From assembly GCA_027011835.1 (NCBI GenBank), contig JALUZN010000408.1, positions 1-19,503 of the forward strand: a stretch of 19,503 nucleotides of DNA. The letters run 5' to 3'. Position 1 is the stretch's first letter. Every line of letters begins with the position of its first letter. Both the position numbers and the translations under genes were made by a program. This document shows, piece after piece, positions 1 through 6,901 of this stretch. The stretch is from Draconibacterium sp. Its GTDB lineage: Bacteria > Bacteroidota > Bacteroidia > Bacteroidales > Prolixibacteraceae. Under the pieces are notes generated by a model, which did not search any database, was not told the DNA's origin, and worked only from the letters and a program-made list of their open reading frames with translations.

Positions 1-449
1 TCCGAAGTGTAGGTGTAAGTTCCGTCGCCGTTATCGGTAAGTGTAGTTACTGTTTCGTTGGCGGTTAAATAGTTGCTCAGACTGTCTAAAAAGTTTTGGG
101 TAACAAAAAGTGTGTCGCTTAAATTCGTAACAAAAGAGCTGTTGCTTAATAGTGTGTCGCCGTAGTTGTAAATATCGGCAACTACATTAATGGTGGTAAT
201 TGTACCATCTTCCGATGTGTAGGTGTAAGTTCCGTCGCCGTTATCGGTAAGTGTAGTTACGGTTTCGTTGGCGGTTAAATAGTTGCTCAGACTGTCTAAA
301 AAATTTTGGGTAACAAAAAGTGTATCGCTTAAATTGGTAACAAAATTTGTATTCGAAACCAAACTGTTTCCGAGGTCGGTTACCGAAACTCCAGCACCGT
401 CGTCGATTAACAGACTGTCGATGGTGAGTGCCAGATTTTGGTCGTCGGT
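1..449 (-). repeat. Contracted repeat unit 5, running into the window edge
   Basis: This begins like the other units at TDDQNL (447-449 is the Thr codon). After the residues IYNYGDTLLSN it jumps to SSFVTNLSDTLFVTQNF, and it then repeats the DSLSNYLTANE to TYTYTSE section. The tccg/gtgtaggtgtaag motif at 1 and 211 shows a 210-bp period here instead of 429. The 219 missing bases (73 codons) keep the frame. Confidence 0.85.
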
Positions 450-2684
450 ATCAATCGAATCTTGTAGCTCAGTTAACCAAGTACTGTTGTTTAACAACGT
501 GTCACCAAGATTCGTAACGAAAGAGCTGTTGCTTAACAACGTGTCGCCAAGTGCAGTAACAAATGTTGTGTTACTTAACAGCGTATCGCCGTAGTTGTAA
601 ATATCAGCCACTACATCGATGGTGGTAATTGTACCATCTTCCGATGTGTAGGTGTAAGTTCCGTCGCCGTTATCGGTTAGTGTAGTTACTGTTTCGTTGG
701 CGGTTACATAATTACTTAGACTGTCTAAAAAGTTTTGGGTAACAAAAAGCGTGTCGCCTAAATTGGTGACGAAATTCGTATTCGAAACCAAACTGTTTCC
801 AAGATCGGTTACCGAAACGCCAGCACCGTCGTCGATTAACAGACTGTCGGTGGTGAGTGTCAGATTTTGGTCATCGGTATCAATCGAATCTTGTAGCTCA
901 GTTAACCAGGTACTGTTATTAATCAATGTGTCGCCAAGATTCGTAACGAAAGAGCTGTTGCTTAACAACGTGTCGCCAAATGCTGTAACAAATGTTGTGT
1001 TACCTAACAGCGTATCGCCGTAGTTGTAAATATCGGCTACCACATCGATGGTGGTAACGGTTCCGTCTTCCGATGTGTAGGTATAAGTTCCGTCGCCGTT
1101 ATCGGTTAGTGTGGTTACGGTTTCGTTGGCGGTTAAATAGTTGCTCAGACTGTCTAAAAAGTTTTGGGTAACAAAAAGCGTGTCGCCTAAATTGGTAACG
1201 AAATTCGTATTCGAAACCAAACTGTTTCCGAGGTCGGTTACCGAAACGCCAGCACCGTCGTCGATTAACAGACTGTCGGTGGTGAGTGTCAGATTTTGGT
1301 CATCGGTATCAATCGAATCTTGTAGCTCAGTTAACCAGGTACTGTTATTAATCAATGTGTCGCCAAGATTCGTAACGAAAGAGCTGTTGCTTAACAACGT
1401 GTCGCCAAATGCTGTAACAAATGTTGTGTTACCTAACAGCGTATCGCCGTAGTTGTAAATATCGGCTACCACATCGATGGTGGTAACGGTTCCGTCTTCC
1501 GATGTGTAGGTATAAGTTCCGTCGCCGTTATCGGTTAGTGTGGTTACGGTTTCGTTGGCGGTTAAATAGTTGCTCAGACTGTCTAAAAAGTTTTGGGTAA
1601 CAAAAAGCGTGTCGCCTAAATTGGTAACGAAATTCGTATTCGAAACCAAACTGTTTCCGAGGTCGGTTACCGAAACGCCAGCACCGTCGTCGATTAACAA
1701 ACTGTCGGTGGTGAGTGTCAGATTTTGGTCGTCGGTATCAATCGAATCTTGTAGCTCAGTTAACCAGGTACTGTTGTTTATCAATGTATCGCCTAAATTC
1801 GTAACGAAAGAGCTGTTGCTTAACAACGTGTCGCCAAGTGCAGTAACAAATGTAGTATTACTTAATAGCGTATCGCCGTAGTTGTAAATATCGGCAACTA
1901 CATTAATGGTGGTAATTGTACCATCTTCCGATGTGTAGGTATAAGTTCCGTCGCCATTATTGGTTAGTGTGGTTACGGTTTCGTTGGCGGTTAAATAGTT
2001 ACTCAGACTGTCTAAAAAGTTTTGGGTAACAAAAAGCGTGTCGCCTAAATTGGTAACAAAATTCGTATTCGAAACCAAACTGTTTCCGAGGTCGGTTACC
2101 GAAACGCCAGCACCGTCGTCGATTAACAGACTGTCGGTGGTGAGTGCCAGATTTTGGTCGTCGGTATCTGACCCAATTACAGTTGACAACGACGATAAAT
2201 CAATACTTTGACTGGCTCCATTTTCAATCCCAACAGTCAAAATAGCTCCATTCAGACTTAGATTCTCAATATTTTGGTTGTCGGTATTAATGGAATCTGC
2301 CAGATTAGTAATAAATGCTTCATTATTAAGTAGGCTGTCGCCTAATCTGGTAATAAAAGTAGATTTACTAATCAGAGTATCGCCATAATTATAAATAAGA
2401 GAAACTACATCTGAAGAATCTAAGGAAGTTACTCCAATGATATTGGCAAAGGTTGAAGCACTCATATACCTAAGAATACCAGTTTCCGGATTTACCACTA
2501 AAATCATAGTGTCTGCAATAGAAAATGCCTGTAGTCCATCGATTCTTACAGGATCATCTCCTTGTGTTACAGGCGTTACATGTAATGTATTTGTAGGATT
2601 TAATTGCCCAATTCCTACGTTCTGTGCCATAGAGACAATCCCTAATAAAAAGATTATGCCTATAGTGAAAATAATTTTTTTCAT
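1..2684 (-). CDS. Large secreted tandem-repeat protein (N-terminal part; C-terminus beyond left edge)
   Basis: An open frame of 894 codons with no stop starts at an ATG ending at 2684 and leaves the window at position 1. The N-terminus is a Sec signal peptide (MKKII, a hydrophobic stretch, cleavage near SMAQ), followed by a short non-repeated domain beginning NVGIGQLNPTNTLHV. That opening is common in Bacteroidota surface or fibre-like proteins. After a transitional region come near-identical 143-residue units beginning TDDQNL and containing LLIDDGAGVSVTDLG, DGTYTYTSEDGTI and several 14-residue L-G-D-T-L sub-repeats. The composition (rich in T, S, N, D, L; no cysteine seen in the units) suits an extracellular stalk or adhesin. 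I do not recognise a family with a known function. The C-terminal domain, for example a secretion-sorting or chaperone domain, would decide it and is outside the window. Reading frame and export are clear; an adhesin or fibre role is inference. Confidence 0.85.
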   Translation of the reverse strand, partial: MKKIIFTIGIIFLLGIVSMAQNVGIGQLNPTNTLHVTPVTQGDDPVRIDGLQAFSIADTMILVVNPETGILRYMSASTFANIIGVTSLDSSDVVSLIYNYGDTLISKSTFITRLGDSLLNNEAFITNLADSINTDNQNIENLSLNGAILTVGIENGASQSIDLSSLSTVIGSDTDDQNLALTTDSLLIDDGAGVSVTDLGNSLVSNTNFVTNLGDTLFVTQNFLDSLSNYLTANETVTTLTNNGDGTYTYTSEDGTITTINVVADIYNYGDTLLSNTTFVTALGDTLLSNSSFVTNLGDTLINNSTWLTELQDSIDTDDQNLTLTTDSLLIDDGAGVSVTDLGNSLVSNTNFVTNLGDTLFVTQNFLDSLSNYLTANETVTTLTDNGDGTYTYTSEDGTVTTIDVVADIYNYGDTLLGNTTFVTAFGDTLLSNSSFVTNLGDTLINNSTWLTELQDSIDTDDQNLTLTTDSLLIDDGAGVSVTDLGNSLVSNTNFVTNLGDTLFVTQNFLDSLSNYLTANETVTTLTDNGDGTYTYTSEDGTVTTIDVVADIYNYGDTLLGNTTFVTAFGDTLLSNSSFVTNLGDTLINNSTWLTELQDSIDTDDQNLTLTTDSLLIDDGAGVSVTDLGNSLVSNTNFVTNLGDTLFVTQNFLDSLSNYVTANETVTTLTDNGDGTYTYTSEDGTITTIDVVADIYNYGDTLLSNTTFVTALGDTLLSNSSFVTNLGDTLLNNSTWLTELQDSIDTDDQNLALTIDSLLIDDGAGVSVTDLGNSLVSNTNFVTNLSDTLFVTQNFLDSLSNYLTANETVTTLTDNGDGTYTYTSEDGTITTINVVADIYNYGDTLLSNSSFVTNLSDTLFVTQNFLDSLSNYLTANETVTTLTDNGDGTYTYTS
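450..878 (-). repeat. 429-bp coding tandem repeat, unit 4
   Basis: Fourth full-length unit, in frame. It is slightly more diverged in its middle than units 2 and 3, for example NYVTAN instead of NYLTAN. Confidence 0.85.
879..1307 (-). repeat. 429-bp coding tandem repeat, unit 3
   Basis: Third unit. It shares several private variants with unit 2, such as the ATT-AAT-AAC codons in DTLINNSTW and the AGGTAACAC variant near the TLLGNTTF residues. The two units therefore look like the most recent duplication or gene-conversion pair. Confidence 0.9.
1308..1736 (-). repeat. 429-bp coding tandem repeat, unit 2
   Basis: Second unit, directly abutting unit 1 and in frame. It differs from its neighbours by scattered single-base changes, for example DQNLTLTTD where unit 1 has DQNLALTTD. 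Confidence 0.9.
1737..2165 (-). repeat. 429-bp coding tandem repeat, unit 1
   Basis: This is the first complete unit in the direction of translation. It runs from the TDDQNL codons to the residues ELQDSID. The period is exactly 429 bp, as shown by the LLIDDG motif recurring near 2116, 1687, 1258, 829 and 400. A diverged copy of the unit's tail (YNYGDTLISKSTFITRLGD) lies just upstream in the protein. Confidence 0.9.
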
Positions 2685-2836
2685 AGTCGTTAATATGGTT
2701 ATAGTTTATAAATCATCCTCACTAACTTAACTGTGTTTTTATAAAATTTGTGTGGAGATGAATATTAAAATTTATCTTTACTTCTGATGTTAAATACGTA
2801 TCAAATACTGGTTCTGTGCTTTTTTTTAAAAAATGC

Positions 2837-2844
2837 CAAATATA
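2837..2844 (-). promoter_or_regulatory. Candidate -7 element for the repeat protein
   Basis: Read on the minus strand the bases are TATATTTG, a full match to the Bacteroidota -7 consensus TAnnTTTG. They lie about 150 bases before the ATG at 2684. No TTTG is seen at the expected -33 spacing, and such 8-mers arise by chance in AT-rich DNA, so this is only a candidate. Confidence 0.3.
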
Positions 2845-3048
2845 CATATTTATAAGTATTTAGAGGAATGTTTCACTCTAATTTTTAGGACAAATGCACA
2901 TTTTTTTGTAATAATAATTTAATAAATTGTATGTCACGCAGACTAATATCCGTATAATACACTGTTATCCAAGATGTTAACAAATGTAAATACAGATGAT
3001 AAATTAATGGGGAATTTTGGCAGCATAAAAGCCCTCAGGAGCCATATT

Positions 3049-3068
3049 AACCAATTACACAATTGGTT
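3049..3068. repeat. Perfect 8-bp inverted repeat (hairpin) in intergenic DNA
   Basis: AACCAATT and AATTGGTT flank a four-base loop (acac). Outside this, AGGAG (3037-3041) can pair with CTCCT downstream after an internal loop. No T-run follows on either strand, so a rho-independent terminator is not supported. Confidence 0.5.
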
Positions 3069-3323
3069 GAATCCTCCTTGTCGGAATAATTTCAGTTATT
3101 TGTGGTGCAGAAACGTGGAAACAAATGATTGAATTTACCAATTCAAAAAAAGAATTCTACAATTGATTATACAATCTATTTCATCAGCATTAGTATCGGG
3201 TCAAATCTCACTTTTCGGGTTTGGCATTTCGTCCTAATGAATATCGATATTCGTCACCGACCGAACTTTACCATGCTGAAAAGAATTCAACATGGTGGTA
3301 CGTCAATTTAAACTGAAATAATT

Positions 3324-5228
3324 TTAATTTCCACCCCACTCCAACCGGCCGTCAATTCGGTACGTAATTTTATTATTATCGAGCAGCCATTTTATTACCT
3401 GCTGTTTTTTTAACTGGTCGCCTTTTAACTTCAACAAAACTGTTTCGTAGGTTGCCGGCTCAATTAGAATCTTTTCTATCTCTTTTGTAATGGTCTCAAA
3501 ATCGAAAGCGGTAAGTTCGAGTGTTTGTAACGACTTACAAACATCGCACGTTCCACAAGGGGCAGCATCGGTTTCGCCAAAATACTCAAGCAACATACGA
3601 CTCCGGCACTTCACTGTACTTGTACCGTATTCAATTACCGCTTCAATTCTTTTTTTCAGCTCATTTTTTCGTAAATCGTAACTCTCTTTCGAAATTTTTA
3701 CCCGTTCAACCGATATCCGTTCTTTAACAAAATAGATGTATGGCGTACGATTTCGGGGTACATAATCGACAATTTTCGATTTTCGCAAATGCGTTAAATA
3801 GTTATAAACCTGTTCCTGATTGATGCCTGCCCGTTTTGCCAGCAACTCCTCGTCAATAGCTACATAACCGTTAAACAGCCCGGTATACGAACGTAAAACA
3901 AGTTTAATAAAACTATCGAAATTGGCATTTGCCACCTGAAATCGGTACAATTCGTCGCGTGAAACAACAAAGCATACCCGCGACGGGCTATCCACCTCTT
4001 CGGTAAATTCGAGATAACCTTCGCGTTGCAAAATTTTCAGACTGTTATAAACCATTGCCTGCTGAAATTTAAACGCCTGTGCAAATCCCTGTAAATGAAA
4101 TTCGAAAATCTGCCCTTTTCCAAAACCAACGGCAATTTCGAGATAATTACAAAGTGCATCGTAAATACGTTTTATATTTGCCATCTCGGGGAAAGCCACC
4201 GAAACATGCTTTTTCAGCTTTGTTGTATCGGTATTATTATAAAGCAAAACAGCAGCCGATTTTTTGCCGTCGCGCCCTGCCCTGCCCGCCTCCTGATAAT
4301 AGGCCTCTAACGAATCGGGCGGTTGAATATGAATAACAAAACGAACATCGGGCTTGTCGATTCCCATTCCAAAAGCATTGGTAGCTACAATAACCCGTGT
4401 TTTGCCGGCAAGCCAGTTATCTTGTTTTGTACTTCGCACCAAATTACTTAACCCTGCATGGTAAAAATCGGCAGAGATGGCACTCTTTTTCAATTCATCG
4501 GCAATTTCGCGTGTCGCTCTCCGGCTCCGTACATAAATAATTCCCGAGCCCTTTACTTTTTTAATCGTATCGACCAAATAGCCAATTTTATTTTCAACAT
4601 TACGAACCAGATAACTGAGATTGTTGCGTTGAAACGACATTTTGAGAATATTCTTTTTTTGAAATCCCAGTTTTTTCTGAATATCGTCGGCAACTTTAGG
4701 TGTGGCTGTGGCAGTTAATGCAAGAATATTAACATTGGGAAGAATTTCGCGTAAACGAATAATATTCATATAACTCGGGCGAAAATCGTAGCCCCACTGC
4801 GAGATACAGTGAGCTTCGTCGACTGTAATAAGATTTACATTCATCTGCTCCAGACGCTCTCTGAACCGGTCTGAATTTAACCGCTCGGGCGAAATGTAAA
4901 GAAATTTATATTTGCCCCAGACCGCATTGTCGAGCGTTATTTTAATTTCGCGCCCCGACATCCCGCTATGAATTGCCAACGCTTTAATTCCGCGCCGGTT
5001 CAAGCTCTCAACCTGGTCTTTCATGAGTGCGATCAGTGGAGTGATTACAATGCAAATTCCCTCCTTCGACAGCGAAAACACTTGGAAAGTAATCGACTTA
5101 CCACCACCGGTAGGCATTAGTCCAAGCGTATCGTTTCCATCGGCCACCGACTCAATAATATCGAGCTGTAAAGGACGAAAATCGGGATACCCCCAATACC
5201 TTATTAATATCTGCTGAAAACTTTCCAT
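3324..5228 (-). CDS. recQ: RecQ-family ATP-dependent DNA helicase
   Basis: This is a 634-residue superfamily 2 helicase that unwinds DNA 3' to 5' in repair and recombination. The helicase core is complete: Walker A PTGGGKS at 39-45, DEAH at 137-140 followed by CISQWG, the LTATATP motif III at 171-177, and motif VI QEAGRAGRDG at 312-321. A zinc site of the RecQ pattern is at C541, C558, C561 and C564, in CRSRMLLEYFGE and PCGTCDVC. Between core and zinc site lie about 170 residues with winged-helix-like character, and only about 70 residues follow the cysteines, with no clear HRDC domain. In E. coli RecQ the zinc site directly follows the core, near residue 380. The gene is divergent from guaB, separated by 139 bp. 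RecQ family membership is certain; which paralogue this is within Bacteroidota is less so. Confidence 0.95.
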   Translation of the reverse strand: MESFQQILIRYWGYPDFRPLQLDIIESVADGNDTLGLMPTGGGKSITFQVFSLSKEGICIVITPLIALMKDQVESLNRRGIKALAIHSGMSGREIKITLDNAVWGKYKFLYISPERLNSDRFRERLEQMNVNLITVDEAHCISQWGYDFRPSYMNIIRLREILPNVNILALTATATPKVADDIQKKLGFQKKNILKMSFQRNNLSYLVRNVENKIGYLVDTIKKVKGSGIIYVRSRRATREIADELKKSAISADFYHAGLSNLVRSTKQDNWLAGKTRVIVATNAFGMGIDKPDVRFVIHIQPPDSLEAYYQEAGRAGRDGKKSAAVLLYNNTDTTKLKKHVSVAFPEMANIKRIYDALCNYLEIAVGFGKGQIFEFHLQGFAQAFKFQQAMVYNSLKILQREGYLEFTEEVDSPSRVCFVVSRDELYRFQVANANFDSFIKLVLRSYTGLFNGYVAIDEELLAKRAGINQEQVYNYLTHLRKSKIVDYVPRNRTPYIYFVKERISVERVKISKESYDLRKNELKKRIEAVIEYGTSTVKCRSRMLLEYFGETDAAPCGTCDVCKSLQTLELTAFDFETITKEIEKILIEPATYETVLLKLKGDQLKKQQVIKWLLDNNKITYRIDGRLEWGGN

Positions 5229-5326
5229 TAATACAAATTAAGAAATCATTCTGTGGTTTAACAATTTTTATTGCTCAAAACAGTTGTTGTAAGAAAAATA
5301 TTCCATCGTAATCTGCTATTTTTTTG

Positions 5327-5334
5327 TAGTTTTG
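5327..5334 (+). promoter_or_regulatory. -7 promoter element of guaB
   Basis: TAGTTTTG matches the Bacteroidota sigma-ABfr -7 consensus TAnnTTTG and lies 33 bases before the guaB ATG. Transcription would start near 5341 and give a short A-rich leader. A -33 TTTG is not evident. The position in the recQ-guaB divergent gap supports it. Confidence 0.55.
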
Positions 5335-5367
5335 CGCATTAATAAAAAAACATAAAAATAATAAAAC

Positions 5368-6840
5368 ATGTCGTTTCTTTCGGATAAAATACAATTTGAA
5401 GGTTTAACCTTCGACGATGTTCTTTTAGTTCCCTCATACTCAGAAGTATTGCCTCGCAGCGTCGATCTCTCTTCAAAATTCACACGTTCAATAACCATTA
5501 ATACTCCCATTCTTTCGGCAGCTATGGATACAGTTACCGAAAACAAGATGGCGATTGCCATTGCCCGGGAAGGTGGAATTGGAGTGATTCATAAAAATAT
5601 GGGAATTGTTGAGCAGGCCCATCAGGTAACAACAGTAAAACGGGCAGAAAACGGTATGATTTACGATCCGGTTACCATTACCGCCGAAAAAACCGTTAGC
5701 GATGCGCTCGATATTATGGCATCGTATAAAATTGGAGGAATTCCGGTTGTCGATAAAAACAGGTTTCTGGTGGGTATTGTTACCAACCGCGACCTGCGAT
5801 TCGAGCGAAATATGAATCGTCCCATTCACGAAGTAATGACAAAAGACAATTTGGTTTCAACCACCGAATCGACAGATTTGGAAAGTGCTGCCGACATTCT
5901 TCAAAAATATAAAATTGAAAAACTGCCGGTTGTCGATAAAAATAACAAATTAATCGGGCTGGTTACTTATAAAGATATTACAAAAGCTAAAGATAAACCA
6001 CTGGCTTGCAAAGACGAAAAAGGCCGGTTGCGTGTTGCTGCAGGAATTGGAATTGCCGGCGATACCATGGACAGGATTGACGAACTTGTAAAAGCCGATG
6101 TTGATGCTTTGGTAATTGACACTGCTCACGGACATTCGAAAGGCGTTTTAGAACTACTAAAAAAGATAAAATCGAAATATCCTGAAAAAGATATTGTTGC
6201 CGGTAATATTGGAACTGCCGAAGCTGCCATTGCGCTTGTAAAAGCCGGTGCCGATGCTGTTAAAGTTGGTATTGGACCAGGCTCAATCTGTACAACTCGG
6301 ATTATTGCAGGAGTGGGTGTTCCTCAACTTTCGGCAATTTACAGTGTATCGCAGGCAATAAAGAACTCGGGAGTACCCGTAATTGCCGATGGTGGAATCC
6401 GCTATTCGGGCGACATTGTAAAAGCAATTGCTGCCGGTGCCGACTCGGTTATGGCAGGCGGACTATTTGCAGGAGTAGAAGAATCTCCCGGCGAAACAAT
6501 TCTTTATCAGGGAAGAAAATTTAAATCGTACCGGGGAATGGGCTCGATTGAAGCGATGCAAAAAGGCTCGAAAGACCGCTATTTCCAAGACATGGAAGAG
6601 GACATTAAAAAACTTGTTCCCGAAGGAATTGCTGCACGGGTACCTTTTAAAGGAAGTTTGTACGAAGTGCTTTATCAGCTAATTGGTGGATTACGAGCCG
6701 GAATGGGATATTGTGGAGCACAAAACATTAGCGCTCTTCAAGAGGCAAAGTTTACTAAAATTTCAAATGCCGGAATTCTTGAGAGTCATCCGCACGATGT
6801 TAGTATAACACGCGAGGCCCCAAATTACAGTAGCCGGTAA
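5368..6840 (+). CDS. guaB: Inosine-5'-monophosphate dehydrogenase
   Basis: GuaB oxidises IMP to XMP with NAD+, the committed step of guanine nucleotide synthesis in the cytosol. The 490-residue length is typical. The barrel begins with GLTFDDVLLVPSYSEVLPR. Two CBS domains are inserted at about 100-150 and 155-210, shown by GGIPVVDKN and KLPVVDKNN. The catalytic loop GPGSICTTR carries Cys308, the IMP-binding stretch includes IADGGIRYSGD (339-349), and the mobile flap carries the Arg-Tyr pair at 404-405 (KDRYFQ). The ATG at 5368 gives the usual short N-terminus (MSFLSDKIQFEGLTFDD). An isomerase gene follows after 61 bp on the same strand; no terminator is visible between them, so read-through is possible. 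Confidence 0.98.
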   Translation: MSFLSDKIQFEGLTFDDVLLVPSYSEVLPRSVDLSSKFTRSITINTPILSAAMDTVTENKMAIAIAREGGIGVIHKNMGIVEQAHQVTTVKRAENGMIYDPVTITAEKTVSDALDIMASYKIGGIPVVDKNRFLVGIVTNRDLRFERNMNRPIHEVMTKDNLVSTTESTDLESAADILQKYKIEKLPVVDKNNKLIGLVTYKDITKAKDKPLACKDEKGRLRVAAGIGIAGDTMDRIDELVKADVDALVIDTAHGHSKGVLELLKKIKSKYPEKDIVAGNIGTAEAAIALVKAGADAVKVGIGPGSICTTRIIAGVGVPQLSAIYSVSQAIKNSGVPVIADGGIRYSGDIVKAIAAGADSVMAGGLFAGVEESPGETILYQGRKFKSYRGMGSIEAMQKGSKDRYFQDMEEDIKKLVPEGIAARVPFKGSLYEVLYQLIGGLRAGMGYCGAQNISALQEAKFTKISNAGILESHPHDVSITREAPNYSSR

Positions 6841-6901
6841 AATCAAAATAAACAGTTTTATCAATCTATCCAGTTTTAATTATTTACTAATTTAATATTC
6901 T

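Larger units (their letters stand above)
2685..3323. other. Intergenic region between the repeat protein and recQ, no gene recognised
   Basis: These 639 bases are AT-rich and hold no convincing gene on either strand. The longest frame (3129-3311, plus) begins with TTG, has no recognisable similarity and overlaps an imperfect inverted repeat. Visible items are a candidate promoter element near 2837, a perfect 8-bp hairpin at 3049-3068 and a 6-bp inverted repeat at 3270-3296. The last 200 bases could be degenerate former coding or repeat DNA, but I cannot assign it. Confidence 0.6.

Noticed and set aside
283..2024. Repeated plus-strand frames of about 90-103 residues opposite the repeat protein, including 283-594, 751-1023, 1141-1452 and 1570-1881
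   Set aside because: They are antisense shadows of the 429-bp repeat. They recur only because the DNA repeats, and the minus frame has a signal peptide and stays open for 894 codons.
1..2165. CRISPR array or phage-type direct repeats
   Set aside because: The units are 429 bp, abutting and coding, with no spacers.
2437..2730. Plus-strand frame of 97 residues over the start of the repeat protein
   Set aside because: It is opposite the signal peptide and N-terminal domain of the minus-strand gene and has no family resemblance.
3270..3296. ACCATG/CATGGT inverted repeat as a terminator for recQ
   Set aside because: The stem is short, the loop is long and no T-run follows on the minus strand.
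3129..3311. Possible 60-residue gene on the plus strand in the intergenic region
   Set aside because: It starts with TTG, shows no recognisable features and covers an imperfect inverted repeat. I saw no support beyond the absence of stops.
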